Assembly (NCBI RefSeq): GCF_001426705.1 | Contig: NZ_LMFC01000002.1 | Span: 765,904-829,903, forward strand | DNA length: 64,000 bases | Direction: 5' to 3' | From: Cellulomonas sp. Root485 | GTDB taxonomy: Bacteria > Actinomycetota > Actinomycetes > Actinomycetales > Cellulomonadaceae | Shown: positions 7,564 to 15,841 of the stretch, in pieces | Numbering within the stretch: position 1 is the first letter of the stretch | How the letters are laid out: the number at the start of each line of letters is the position of its first letter | Made by a program: the position numbers and the translations under genes | The notes under the pieces: generated by a model | What the model saw: only the letters and a program-made list of their open reading frames with translations | Told to the model about the DNA's origin: nothing | The model's database searches: none

Positions 7564-8154
7564 TCAGAGGGGCTTCGGCGGGGTGGTCGGGCTCGGGGGG
7601 ATGGACGGCGGGAGGTCGGGACCGGAGGTCGAGCCGGGCGAGGTGGCGGCCGTGCCTGCGGGACCCGTCGCGGGGCCGGTGCCGGCGTCGTTGACGATCG
7701 CCGGCGTGAGGCGGTTGGCGAGCAGGTCGCGGATCTCCTGCAGCAGCAGGATGTCCTCGGCGGGTGCGGCCGGCTCCTCCTCCTCGCCGCTCTTGCGCCG
7801 GGCTGCCAGGGCGTTCATCGGCAGCACGATGAGGAAGTACACGGCGGCGGCGGTGAACAGGAACAGGATCAGCGCCTGCAGGATCAGGCCGAACGAGAAG
7901 TGCGCCTCGTTGATCGTGAACGCCCACACGCCGCTCAGGTCCGGCTTCCCGAAGATCGCCGAGATCAGGGGCCCGATCAGACCGTCGACGATCGACTTCA
8001 CGACCGCGCCGAACGCGGCACCGATGACGACACCGACGGCGAGCTCGATCGCGTTCCCGCGGGAGATGAAGTCCTTGAACCCCTGGAACACCTTCGCTGT
8101 CCCCTGGAGCCCCTGCCGTGCGCCGTTGATCCCTGTGCTGAGCCTGTCGGTCAT
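7564..8154 (-). CDS. mscL: Large-conductance mechanosensitive channel
   Basis: 196 residues from ATG at 8154. The channel protects against hypo-osmotic shock by opening under membrane tension. The N-terminal helix ends in FKDFISRGNAIELAVGVVIG, the MscL hallmark, and leads into TM1 (about 35-65). TM2 is FSFGLILQALILFLFTAAAV (about 90-112), followed by a charged cytoplasmic helix with RRK and EEEE and the C-terminal bundle DILLLQEIRDLL. The Pro/Ser/Thr-rich tail (about 160-196) is longer than in E. coli MscL (136 residues) and probably disordered. The SAF gene upstream on the same strand starts 68 nt away. Confidence 0.93.
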   Translation of the reverse strand: MTDRLSTGINGARQGLQGTAKVFQGFKDFISRGNAIELAVGVVIGAAFGAVVKSIVDGLIGPLISAIFGKPDLSGVWAFTINEAHFSFGLILQALILFLFTAAAVYFLIVLPMNALAARRKSGEEEEPAAPAEDILLLQEIRDLLANRLTPAIVNDAGTGPATGPAGTAATSPGSTSGPDLPPSIPPSPTTPPKPL

Positions 8155-8221
8155 TCTGCCCCCTCGGGCTGGATGTCGGTTGTCCGGCGCCCACCGTGCA
8201 GGGGCGTCTCGGGTCGGACGA

Positions 8222-8905
8222 TCATGGCACGACGACCGCGGAGAGCAAGGCGGACGCAGCAGCCCCCGCGAGGGCCGGCGCCTCGTCGGGAGACACGGCG
8301 AGGAGCACCGGGACGGAGTCGTCACCGGCTCCGCCGAGGCCCAGCGCGCTCTGGGTCGACGCGGTCCGGCGGGCCACCGGCAGGACGAGCGCCCTGGTCG
8401 CGACGACACCTCCCGGTCCGCCCTCCGGGGTGGCGGCGAGCACGTCGACGCGCATCCCGGGCGAGAGCAGACCGGCGACGGCGGGATCGGCGAACCGGAC
8501 GGTCGCGACGACCGTGCCGGGCGGTCCGCGGACCTCGTCGTCGGCCAGGAGACCGGGCACCACGGGGCTGCCCGCCGTGATCGGGACCGCTGTGGAGGTC
8601 TCGTCCACCGCGGAGGGGTCGGTGAGTGCACCGTCGGGGACGACCGCGACGGGGAACTGCGCCACCCGCACGTCTGCCGTGGTCAGCGCCGTGCCGGCCG
8701 CGAGCGCGTGCGCCGCGACGAGCACGGGCGCGGTGGGTGGTTCGACCGGCCGCAGCGCTTGGACCGTGCAGGCGGCGGCGAGCCCGAGGAACACCGCGCC
8801 GACCGCGAACCGTGCGCGCCAGAGGGTGGCGCGCAACGCCAGGGGGAACGGTCGTCGACGGTGGGGGAGCGGTGGCGGCCGACCGGCGAGCAGGTGCGGG
8901 TGCAT
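8222..8905 (-). CDS. SAF-domain protein (CpaB/RcpC-like)
   Basis: 227 residues from ATG 8905. A basic proline-rich cytoplasmic N-terminus is followed by one membrane segment (about 32-50, FAVGAVFLGLAAACTVQAL) and an SAF domain (about 60-125, VLVAAHALAAGTALTTADV). The remainder resembles the second half of CpaB pilus-assembly proteins (VATVRFADPAVAGLLSPG..VDVLA). No Flp pilus genes are in view, so a pilus role is not supported here. The same gene neighbours mscL and fmdB in other actinobacteria. A TAGCGT box 8 nt upstream suggests a leaderless mRNA. Confidence 0.75.
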   Translation of the reverse strand: MHPHLLAGRPPPLPHRRRPFPLALRATLWRARFAVGAVFLGLAAACTVQALRPVEPPTAPVLVAAHALAAGTALTTADVRVAQFPVAVVPDGALTDPSAVDETSTAVPITAGSPVVPGLLADDEVRGPPGTVVATVRFADPAVAGLLSPGMRVDVLAATPEGGPGGVVATRALVLPVARRTASTQSALGLGGAGDDSVPVLLAVSPDEAPALAGAAASALLSAVVVP

Positions 8906-8913
8906 GAGGGCAG

Positions 8914-8919
8914 ACGCTA
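8914..8919 (-). promoter_or_regulatory. -10 box TAGCGT of the SAF gene
   Basis: On the reverse strand TAGCGT lies 8 nt before ATG 8905, consistent with leaderless transcription. Confidence 0.45.
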
Positions 8920-9008
8920 GGTGCGTCGGCGCCGAAGAGCCCGGGCCGATCCCGAGCGCGTGGACGGGGCCGAGATCCGGTGGGCTGGGGGCGGCTCGAC
9001 GCCTCTCG

Positions 9009-9190
9009 CTCGACGTACGCGCGTCGCGAGACGAGACGGCACCCCCACCGCAGGCGACGGCGCTCGCTCACGACGCAAGGGTCGCGAGACGAGACCGGCG
9101 CCCGCACCCGCAGGCGACGGCGCCGCCCCTCGCGCACGACGCACGCGTCGCGGAACGAGACCGGCGCCGCCACCCGCAGGTGACGGCGCC
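9009..9190. repeat. Three tandem ~60-bp degenerate repeats between SAF gene and fmdB
   Basis: Three units share the core GTCGCGAGACGAGACCGGC...CACCCGCAGGCGACGGCGC, at about 9010, 9072 and 9138, with lengths near 60-66 bp and several substitutions. They fill most of the 306-base gap (8906-9211), in which I see no gene. Each unit contains small GCGTCG/CGACGC and GGCGCC palindromes. It is not CRISPR-like, as there are no unique spacers. Confidence 0.65.
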
Positions 9191-9211
9191 GGGAGGCTCA
9201 GGGCGGGAAGG

Positions 9212-9550
9212 TCAGCTCGAGGCCGCAGGCTTGGCCGCAGGGGCGGGTGACGACGACGAGCCCGACGACGACGAGCCCGACGACGAAGAGGACGTCGAGG
9301 TCGAGGTCGAGGAAGACGAAGGAGTCGCTGCCGGGGTCGACGCGGCCGGGCTCAGGGCGGTCGACTTCGCACCGGCGCGTGCGTCGTTGCGGTAGAAGCC
9401 GGAGCCCTTGAACACGACGCCGACGGAGGAGAAGACCTTGCGCAGGCGACCTTCGCACTCGGGGCAGACGCTCAGCGAGTCGTCGCTGAACGACTGCACG
9501 ATCTCGAAGGCGTGACCGCACGCCGTGCAGGCGTAGGCGTAGGTGGGCAC
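9212..9550 (-). CDS. FmdB-family zinc ribbon protein
   Basis: 112 residues; GTG 9550 lies behind AGGAGA at 6 nt. It begins MPTYAYACTACGHAFEIVQS, the FmdB regulatory/zinc-ribbon signature, with C8-x2-C11 and C29-x2-C32 as zinc ligands and the GVVFKGSGFY motif of the family. After residue about 75 it becomes a nearly pure Ser/Thr tract followed by APAAKPAASS, probably disordered. This is the counterpart of Rv0991c-type proteins near galU in Mycobacterium. The exact role is unknown in this group. Confidence 0.88.
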   Translation of the reverse strand: MPTYAYACTACGHAFEIVQSFSDDSLSVCPECEGRLRKVFSSVGVVFKGSGFYRNDARAGAKSTALSPAASTPAATPSSSSTSTSTSSSSSGSSSSGSSSSPAPAAKPAASS

Positions 9551-9684
9551 TGAAGTTCTCCTGAGAGAGGTCGGAAAGGTCTGGCACTCGCATCGTCCGA
9601 GTGCCAATCGTAACGGTTCGCTCGCCCGGCACATTCCGGGCGTCCGCGCGGGGCGCTCCGACAGCCGGAGCCGGGGCGGCAAAG

Positions 9685-9690
9685 TACCCT
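9685..9690 (+). promoter_or_regulatory. -10 box TACCCT of penicillin acylase gene
   Basis: TACCCT lies 7 nt before GTG 9698 with no ribosome binding site, so a leaderless start is likely. Confidence 0.45.
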
Positions 9691-9697
9691 CCGAAGC

Positions 9698-12265
9698 GTG
9701 TCTCGTCGCCGCCTCGTCCGTCTCTCCGTGATCACCGTCGCCGCTGTGGTCGTCGTCGCCCTCGTCGCGGTGATGGTCACGGCCGTCATCGTCGTGCGGC
9801 GGCCGCTGCCGGAGGTCGCCGGCGAGAAGGAGCTGCCCGGCCTGGCCGCCGACGTGACGGTCACGCGCGACGACCGCGGGGTCCCGACGATCACCGCGAC
9901 GACGTCGCAGGACCTGTTCCGGGCGCAGGGCTACGTGGCCGCGCAGGACCGGTTCTTCGAGATGGACTACCGCCGCCACGTGACGTCGGGGCGGCTGTCG
10001 GAGCTGGTCGGCGAGAACGAGGACGCGCTCGCCGCGGACAAGGTGATCCGGACCTTCGGGTGGCGCCGGGTGGCCGAGCAGGAGTGGGGGCTGCTGCAGC
10101 AGAGCACGCGCGACGCGCTCCAGGCGTACGCGGACGGCGTGAACGCGTACCTCGACGGCCGGGACCCGGGCGCGATCGCCGTCGAGTACTCGGTGCTCGG
10201 GCTGCAGGTCGACGTCGGCCCGCCGGCGCCGTGGGACCCCGTCGACTCGCTCGCGTGGCTCAAGGCGATGGCCTGGGACCTGCGGGGGAACTACGACGCG
10301 GAGCTGGAGCGCGCCGCGTCGTACTCGACGATCGGCGACATCGCGCGCGTCGACGAGCTTTTCCCCGCCTACCCGCAGGACGTCAACCTGCCCATCCTGA
10401 CGGCGGCGGACCTGCCGGCGACGACGGCACAGCAGGCGTCGGCGACCACCGCGGAGCTCGACCTCGACAGCGCCGACCTGCAGGCGGCCATGGCGTCCGC
10501 GGCGGCCGCGCTGGACGCGGTGCCGCACCTCATGGGCGACGGCGAGGGCGTGGGCTCGAACTCGTGGGTGGTCTCCGGCGACCTCACGGAGTCGGGCAAG
10601 CCGCTGCTGGCCAACGACCCGCACCTGGGCATCTCGGCGCCGGGCATCTGGGAGCAGATCGGGCTGCGGTGCGACGAGGTCTCCGCGCAGTGCCCGTACG
10701 ACGTCACCGGCTTCGCGTTCGCGGGCATGCCGGGCGTGGTCATCGGCCACAACGCGTCGCTCGCGTGGGGGCTGACCAACCTCGGAGCGGACGTCACGGA
10801 CTTCTTCCTCGAGCGTGTGGAGGAGGGCACCACCCGTCGCGACGGCGCGCAGGCGCCGATCACCGAGCGCGAGGAGACCATCCACGTGAACGGGGGCGAC
10901 GACGTCCTCCTGACGGTGCGGGACACGGTGCACGGGCCGCTGGTGTCCGACGTCCTGGACCTCGTCGGCGTCGGCACGGCACCGGTCCCCGACGACGCAC
11001 CGGGGCGCAGGTTCGAGGTCTCCCTCGGCTGGACCGCCCTGCAGCCGGGCCGGACCATGGACGCGGTGCTCGCGATCAACGTCGCCCAGGACGCCGCGGA
11101 CATCCAGGAGGCCGCCGCGCTGTTCGACGTGCCGTCGCAGAACATCGTCTTCGCGACGACGGACGGCCACATCGGCTACCAGGCGCCCGGCCGCATCCCC
11201 GTCCGCGCGAGCATCGCCGGTGGGCCGGTCCCGTCGGACGGCACCTGGCCGCGGCCGGGGTGGGACAGCCGGTACGAGTGGCAGGGGTTCGTCGACCCGG
11301 CTGCCATGCCGCGCGCGCTGGACCCCGTCGAGGGGTTCATCGTCACCGCCAACCAGGCCGTCACCCCGGCCGGTGTGGGCCCGTTCCTGACCGACGACTG
11401 GGACTACGGCTACCGCGCGCAGCGGATCCGCGAGCTGCTCGGGTCGGCCACGTCGGACGGCAAGGTCGGTGTCGACGACATGGCCGAGATCCAGTCGGAC
11501 GAGCACAGCCCGTACGCGGACGTGCTGGTCCCGGTGCTGCTCTCCCTGGACATCGAGGACCCGTTCTACGACGACGGGCAGGAGCTGCTGCGCACCTGGG
11601 ACCGGGTGCAGTCGGTGGACTCGGCCGCGGCGGCGTACTTCGCGGCGGTCTGGGCGGACATCCTCGCCGCGGCGTTCGCCGACGACCTCCCGGACGGCTA
11701 CGGCCCCTCGGGCGGCTCGCGCTGGCTCGAGGTCGTCCGGCAGCTCGTCGACCAGCCCGCGTCACCGTGGTGGGACGACAAGTCGACGCCCGGCGTGGTC
11801 GAGGGGCGCGACGAGGTGCTGACCCGCGCGATGGTCGCGGCTCGCCGCGAGCTGACCGCCGCGCTGGGCCGGGAGGCCACGGACTGGCGCTGGGGGCAGC
11901 TGCACCCGGCCGCGCCCGAGCATCCCGTGCTCGGCGGGACGTCACTGCCCGGTCTGGTCCGGAACCTGGTCAACCCCGACCCGGTCGCCGTCGGTGGCGG
12001 GTCCTCGATCGTGAACGCCACCGCGTGGAACGCCAGCTCCGGGTCGTTCGCGGTGACCGCGGCTCCGTCCATGCGCATGGTCGTGGACCTGGGCGACCTC
12101 GACGCCTCGACGTGGGTGACGCTCACGGGCGCCTCCGGCCACCCGGCGAGCGTGCACTACGCCGACCAGCTGGGCGCGTGGTCGCGGGGCGGGACGTTCC
12201 CGTGGCCGTTCACCCAGGCGGCGACGGAGGCGGACGCCCGCGACCGGTTGACCTTCACGCCGTGA
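9698..12265 (+). CDS. Penicillin acylase family protein (N-terminal nucleophile hydrolase)
   Basis: 855 residues. The short basic start and TM segment (about 8-30) suggest a membrane-anchored or secreted enzyme. The alpha-chain motif DDRGVPTITATTSQDLFRAQ (about 55-74) and the beta-chain start GSNSWVVSGDLTESGKPLLA are typical; Ser287 in G-S-N-S-W would be the catalytic N-terminal serine after autocleavage. NDPHLG and the GHN box (VIGHNASLAWG) also fit. The family hydrolyses amide bonds of penicillins, acyl-homoserine lactones or other N-acyl compounds, and the substrate cannot be read from sequence. The 3' end overlaps the convergent cyclo-ligase gene by 11 bp. Confidence 0.9.
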   Translation: MSRRRLVRLSVITVAAVVVVALVAVMVTAVIVVRRPLPEVAGEKELPGLAADVTVTRDDRGVPTITATTSQDLFRAQGYVAAQDRFFEMDYRRHVTSGRLSELVGENEDALAADKVIRTFGWRRVAEQEWGLLQQSTRDALQAYADGVNAYLDGRDPGAIAVEYSVLGLQVDVGPPAPWDPVDSLAWLKAMAWDLRGNYDAELERAASYSTIGDIARVDELFPAYPQDVNLPILTAADLPATTAQQASATTAELDLDSADLQAAMASAAAALDAVPHLMGDGEGVGSNSWVVSGDLTESGKPLLANDPHLGISAPGIWEQIGLRCDEVSAQCPYDVTGFAFAGMPGVVIGHNASLAWGLTNLGADVTDFFLERVEEGTTRRDGAQAPITEREETIHVNGGDDVLLTVRDTVHGPLVSDVLDLVGVGTAPVPDDAPGRRFEVSLGWTALQPGRTMDAVLAINVAQDAADIQEAAALFDVPSQNIVFATTDGHIGYQAPGRIPVRASIAGGPVPSDGTWPRPGWDSRYEWQGFVDPAAMPRALDPVEGFIVTANQAVTPAGVGPFLTDDWDYGYRAQRIRELLGSATSDGKVGVDDMAEIQSDEHSPYADVLVPVLLSLDIEDPFYDDGQELLRTWDRVQSVDSAAAAYFAAVWADILAAAFADDLPDGYGPSGGSRWLEVVRQLVDQPASPWWDDKSTPGVVEGRDEVLTRAMVAARRELTAALGREATDWRWGQLHPAAPEHPVLGGTSLPGLVRNLVNPDPVAVGGGSSIVNATAWNASSGSFAVTAAPSMRMVVDLGDLDASTWVTLTGASGHPASVHYADQLGAWSRGGTFPWPFTQAATEADARDRLTFTP

Positions 12266-12893
12266 TGGGGTGCCACTCCAGCGGTGTCGCGACGGCGTCG
12301 ACCAGGCGGTCGTGGCGCTCGCGGGGCAGCGGGCGCTTCTCCGCGTCGTAGAGCTCCTCGGGGAACACCAGGGCGACCACCGGAGCACCGGGCCGGAGGT
12401 GCTCGAGGGCCCGGTCGTACCAGCCGCCGCCCTGGCCGAGCCGCGCGCCGGTGGTGTCGACGGCGAGCGCGGGGGCGATCACGACGTCGGCGTCGGCGAG
12501 CGCGGCCGCGCCGAGGGTGGGGCCGCCCGGCTCGGGCGGGCGACCCGGTGCGCGTTCGCGCAGGTCGTCGGGGCCGGCGTACTCCGCCCAGTCGCGCTGC
12601 AGCCCGCTGCCCAGCACCGGCAGGAGCAGGCGCACGCCGCGCGCGGCGAGGGCCTCGAGCAGGGGGCCGGTGCCGGGTTCCGTCACGCGGGACGCGTAGA
12701 CCGAGACGCAGCTCGCGTCAGCGACCGCCGGGATGGTGAGCACGACGTCCGCCAGGGCGTGCGCGGCGGCATCACGCAGCCGGACCGAGCGGATCTTGCG
12801 GGCGTCGCGGATGGCCATCCGCAGCCGTTCCTTGACGTCTTCGACCTCGTCCCCCTCGGACACACGCGGATACGGCTGGGCGACGCTGCTCAT
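12255..12893 (-). CDS. 5-formyltetrahydrofolate cyclo-ligase
   Basis: 212 residues from ATG 12893; the frame stays open to 12986, but MSSVAQPYPRV is the first sensible start. It converts 5-formyl-THF to 5,10-methenyl-THF with ATP in folate salvage. Visible family motifs are the basic N-terminal helix RLRMAIRDARKIRS, PVLGSGLQRDW, DVVIAPALAVDTTGARLGQGGGWYDR (substrate and ATP site) and VALVFPEELYD. Gene order with galU and moeA matches Rv0992c-Rv0993-Rv0994 of M. tuberculosis. It is transcribed divergently from galU, 121 bp away. Confidence 0.92.
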   Translation of the reverse strand: MSSVAQPYPRVSEGDEVEDVKERLRMAIRDARKIRSVRLRDAAAHALADVVLTIPAVADASCVSVYASRVTEPGTGPLLEALAARGVRLLLPVLGSGLQRDWAEYAGPDDLRERAPGRPPEPGGPTLGAAALADADVVIAPALAVDTTGARLGQGGGWYDRALEHLRPGAPVVALVFPEELYDAEKRPLPRERHDRLVDAVATPLEWHPITA

Positions 12894-13002
12894 GAGACCA
12901 GTGTCGCCCACCTGCGCAGACGCCGACGACCGACCGAGGTATGAGTTTGTGACGTCGTCCACGTGGTGACGGACGCCACAGCGCATCGTCCGGAACCGCC
13001 GT

Positions 13003-13008
13003 TATGGT
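13003..13008 (+). promoter_or_regulatory. -10 box TATGGT of galU
   Basis: TATGGT lies 6 nt before ATG 13015, giving a probable leaderless mRNA. Confidence 0.5.
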
Positions 13009-13014
13009 CCCGTC

Positions 13015-13917
13015 ATGACGATCCACAAGGCAGTCATCCCCGCCGCGGGCCTGGGCACCAGGTTCCTTCCCGCCACGAAGTCGACGCCCAAGGAGATGCT
13101 CCCGGTCGTCGACAAGCCGGCGATCCAGTACGTCGTGGAGGAGGCCGTCAAGGCCGGCCTCGACGACGTCCTCCTCATCACCGGCCGCTCGAAGCGCACG
13201 CTCGCCGACCACTTCGACGCCGTCCCCGAGCTCGAGGCCGCCCTGGAGGCGAAGGGCGACCTGGAGCGGCTTGCCAAGGTCCGCGAGTCCACCGACCTGG
13301 GGCACGTGCACTTCGTCCGTCAGGGTCAGCCCAAGGGTCTGGGCCACGCCGTGCTCCAGGCCAAGCACCACGTCGGGCAGGAGCCGTTCGCGGTCCTGCT
13401 CGGAGACGACCTGATCGACGAGCGCGATGAGCTCCTCAGCACGATGCTCGCCCTCCAGGAGCGGACCGGCGGCTCCGTCATCGCGCTGCTGGAGGTCCCG
13501 CCCGCCCAGATCTCGATGTACGGCTGCGCCGCGGTCGAGCCGTTCGACGGTGCGGCAGATCCTGACCAGGTCCGGATCACCGCCCTCGTCGAGAAGCCCC
13601 CGGCGGACGAGGCGCCCAGCAACCTCGCGATCATCGGCCGCTACGTGCTGCACCCCGCGGTGTTCGAGGTGCTGGAGAACACGGCACCCGGCCGTGGCGG
13701 CGAGATCCAGCTGACCGACGCGCTCGCGACCCTCGCCGGTCTGCCGGCTTCCGAGGGCGGCGGCGTGTACGGCGTGGTGTTCCGCGGTCGTCGCTACGAC
13801 ACCGGGGACCGCCTCGACTACCTCAAGGCCGTCGTCCAGATCGCGGTGGACCGCCCCGATCTGGGACCCGACTTCCGTGCCTGGTTGGGCGAGTTCTCCC
13901 AGACCCTGTCCGACTGA
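13015..13917 (+). CDS. galU: UTP-glucose-1-phosphate uridylyltransferase
   Basis: 300 residues. It makes UDP-glucose from UTP and glucose-1-phosphate, feeding cell-wall, exopolysaccharide and trehalose synthesis. The nucleotide-binding signature AAGLGTRFLPATKSTPKEM (about 10-28) carries the activating arginine and lysines; VDKPAIQYVVEEA, LGDDLIDE (metal aspartates) and VEKP complete the active site. The length is normal for the family. moeA/glp follows 26 nt later on the same strand, and the EPS genes at 53-60 kb are plausible consumers of its product. Confidence 0.96.
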   Translation: MTIHKAVIPAAGLGTRFLPATKSTPKEMLPVVDKPAIQYVVEEAVKAGLDDVLLITGRSKRTLADHFDAVPELEAALEAKGDLERLAKVRESTDLGHVHFVRQGQPKGLGHAVLQAKHHVGQEPFAVLLGDDLIDERDELLSTMLALQERTGGSVIALLEVPPAQISMYGCAAVEPFDGAADPDQVRITALVEKPPADEAPSNLAIIGRYVLHPAVFEVLENTAPGRGGEIQLTDALATLAGLPASEGGGVYGVVFRGRRYDTGDRLDYLKAVVQIAVDRPDLGPDFRAWLGEFSQTLSD

Positions 13918-13943
13918 CCTGTTCGGCGGGGCAGAATGCCCGC

Positions 13944-15179
13944 ATGAGATCGGTCCAGGATCACCTCGCGGCCGTGCTGGCCGCCGTCGGACCGGTCGCA
14001 CCGCTCGACGTCGTCCTGCGTGACGCCGTCGGCTGCATCCTCGCCGCCGACGTCACGGCCACCCACGACCTGCCGGCGTTCGCGGTCGCGGCGCGTGACG
14101 GTTACGCCGTCGCCGCGTACGAGACCGCGGGCGCCGGCTATGCGAGCGCGCAGTCGCTGCCGGTCGCGCACGACGTCCGGCCGGGCGCCGGTCCGCTGCG
14201 ACTGGTGCCCGGCACGGCGGTGCGGATCGCGTCCGGGGCGGCGCTGCCGCTCGGGGCCGACGCCGTCGTGCCGCTGGAGGAGACCGACCGCGGGACCGCG
14301 CGCGTCGCCATGCAGCGCCCCGCGGTGCCCGGCCAGCACGTGCGTCCGGCGGCGTCCGACGTCCGGGCGGGCGACGTGGTGCTCGAGGCGGGCACCCGCC
14401 TGGGCGCCCGGCAGCTCGCCCTGGTCGCCTCGATGGGTCGCGGGCGGCTGCGCGTGCACCCCACCCCCCGCGTGGTCCTGCTCTCGGTCGGCGACGAGCT
14501 GGTCGAGCCAGGCGCGCACGCCGACCGTTCCGGTCACGGGGTCTTCGAGACCGATGGGCACGCGCTCGAGGCCGCGGTCCGGGACGCGGGCGCCGCGTCG
14601 GTCCGGGTCGGCATCCTCGGCGACGACCGCGCGGTCCTGCGGGAGGCCATCGAGGACCAACTGGTCCGCGCGGACCTGCTCGTCATCACCGGCGGGCTGT
14701 CCGAGCTGACGCACGACACGGTCAAGGACGTGCTGGCGACGATGGGCAGCGTGCGGCTGGACCAGGTCGCGATGACGCCCGGGCAGAGGCACGGGTTCGG
14801 CACCGTGGCCGACGACCTGGCCAGCGACAAGTCCGTCCCGATCTTCGCCCTGCAGGGGCATCCCGTCGCCGCGCAGGTCTCGTTCGAGGTGTTCGTCCGG
14901 CCGGCGCTGCGTGCCATGGCCGGGCACGCCGAGGTGTTCCGCCCGTCGGTCGCGGCAGAGGCAGTCGAGGGGTGGGTCTCGCCGCCGGGGCTGCGCCAGT
15001 TCGTCCCGGCGACCGTGCTCGGGTCTCCCGACGAGGGCTACCGCGTGACACCGATCGGCGACCCGTCGGCGCCGACGGTGAGCTCGCTCGCGCACGCCAA
15101 CGCGCTCGCGGTCGTCGGCGAGCAGGACCTGACCGTGCACCCCGGACAGGTGATCCACTGCCTGGTCCTGGAGGGCTGA
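13944..15179 (+). CDS. glp: Gephyrin/MoeA-like protein (Glp)
   Basis: 411 residues with full MoeA architecture: MoeA_N (VQDHLAAVLAAVGPVAP; AARDGYAVA), the MoCF domain (VVLLSVGDELVEPG; VITGGLS) and MoeA_C (GHPVAAQVSFEVFVRPALRAM, PPGLRQFVPA). In MoeA this inserts molybdate into molybdopterin-AMP. The loop usually reading GGVSVG(D/E) here reads GGLSELTHDTV, so enzymatic competence is doubtful. The order galU-glp-rimJ-glpR equals the corynebacterial locus in which Glp is a moonlighting divisome protein that binds FtsZ and the receptor GlpR. No other Mo-cofactor gene is present. I favour a division role (inference from context). Confidence 0.85.
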   Translation: MRSVQDHLAAVLAAVGPVAPLDVVLRDAVGCILAADVTATHDLPAFAVAARDGYAVAAYETAGAGYASAQSLPVAHDVRPGAGPLRLVPGTAVRIASGAALPLGADAVVPLEETDRGTARVAMQRPAVPGQHVRPAASDVRAGDVVLEAGTRLGARQLALVASMGRGRLRVHPTPRVVLLSVGDELVEPGAHADRSGHGVFETDGHALEAAVRDAGAASVRVGILGDDRAVLREAIEDQLVRADLLVITGGLSELTHDTVKDVLATMGSVRLDQVAMTPGQRHGFGTVADDLASDKSVPIFALQGHPVAAQVSFEVFVRPALRAMAGHAEVFRPSVAAEAVEGWVSPPGLRQFVPATVLGSPDEGYRVTPIGDPSAPTVSSLAHANALAVVGEQDLTVHPGQVIHCLVLEG

Positions 15180-15778
15180 TGGTTCCCGGATGGCCCGCCG
15201 TGCTCGTCGAGGGTGACGTGCGCCTGCGCCCGCTGCGGCGGCGCGACCAGGACACCTGGATGGCGCTGCGCGCGCAGAACGCCGCGTGGCTGGAGCCGTG
15301 GGACGCCACCAGCCCTGTCCCGGTCACGGGTCCACGACCCTCCTTCGGCACCTTCGTGCGCACCCTGTCCGCGCAGGCGCGCGCCGGCGTCACGCTGCCG
15401 TTCGCGATCGACCACGCCGGTCGCCTCGTGGGTCAGCTGACCGTCTCCTCGATCGTCTACGGTTCCCTGCGGTCCGCGGCCATCGGCTACTGGGTCTCCG
15501 AGCACGTCGCCGGGCTCGGCATCACCCCGACCGCCGTGGCGCTGGCCACGGACCACTGCTTCGACGCGCTCGGGCTGCACCGCGTCGAGATCAACATCCG
15601 CCCGGAGAACGGCCCGTCGCTGCGCGTCGTCGAGAAGCTCGGGTTCCGCGACGAGGGGGTGCGCGAGAAGTACCTGCACATCCAGGACCGCTGGTGCGAC
15701 CACCGCACGTTCGCCCTGACCGTCGAGGACGTCCCCGAGGGGCTCCTGTCACGCTGGCGGTCCCGCACTGTCGGGTGA
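15179..15778 (+). CDS. GNAT N-acetyltransferase, RimJ-like
   Basis: 199 residues. ATG 15179 overlaps the glp stop codon (TGATG), indicating translational coupling. The GNAT fold shows RLRPLRRRDQDTWMALR, the acetyl-CoA strand and loop YWVSEHVAGLGITPTAVALA, and the C-terminal INIRPENGPSLRVVEKLGFRDEGV typical of RimJ/RimL Nalpha-acetyltransferases. The acetyl-CoA pyrophosphate loop reads EHVAGLGIT instead of the usual R/Q-x2-G-x-G/A. The target is likely a ribosomal or other N-terminus; unknown here. Confidence 0.88.
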   Translation: MVPGWPAVLVEGDVRLRPLRRRDQDTWMALRAQNAAWLEPWDATSPVPVTGPRPSFGTFVRTLSAQARAGVTLPFAIDHAGRLVGQLTVSSIVYGSLRSAAIGYWVSEHVAGLGITPTAVALATDHCFDALGLHRVEINIRPENGPSLRVVEKLGFRDEGVREKYLHIQDRWCDHRTFALTVEDVPEGLLSRWRSRTVG

Positions 15779-15829
15779 CGCACAGGCCGACACGCCGTCG
15801 CGGTCCCCGGTGGGTGCCGCCCCGACGCC

Positions 15830-15835
15830 TACCGT
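15830..15835 (+). promoter_or_regulatory. -10 box TACCGT of glpR
   Basis: TACCGT lies 6 nt before GTG 15842, supporting that start and a separate leaderless transcript for glpR. Confidence 0.45.
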
Positions 15836-15841
15836 CGTGAC

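Noticed and set aside
9009..9190. CRISPR array
   Set aside because: Units are contiguous, degenerate tandem repeats without unique spacers, and there are no cas genes. The 89-bp repeats at 47662 were rejected as CRISPR for the same reason.
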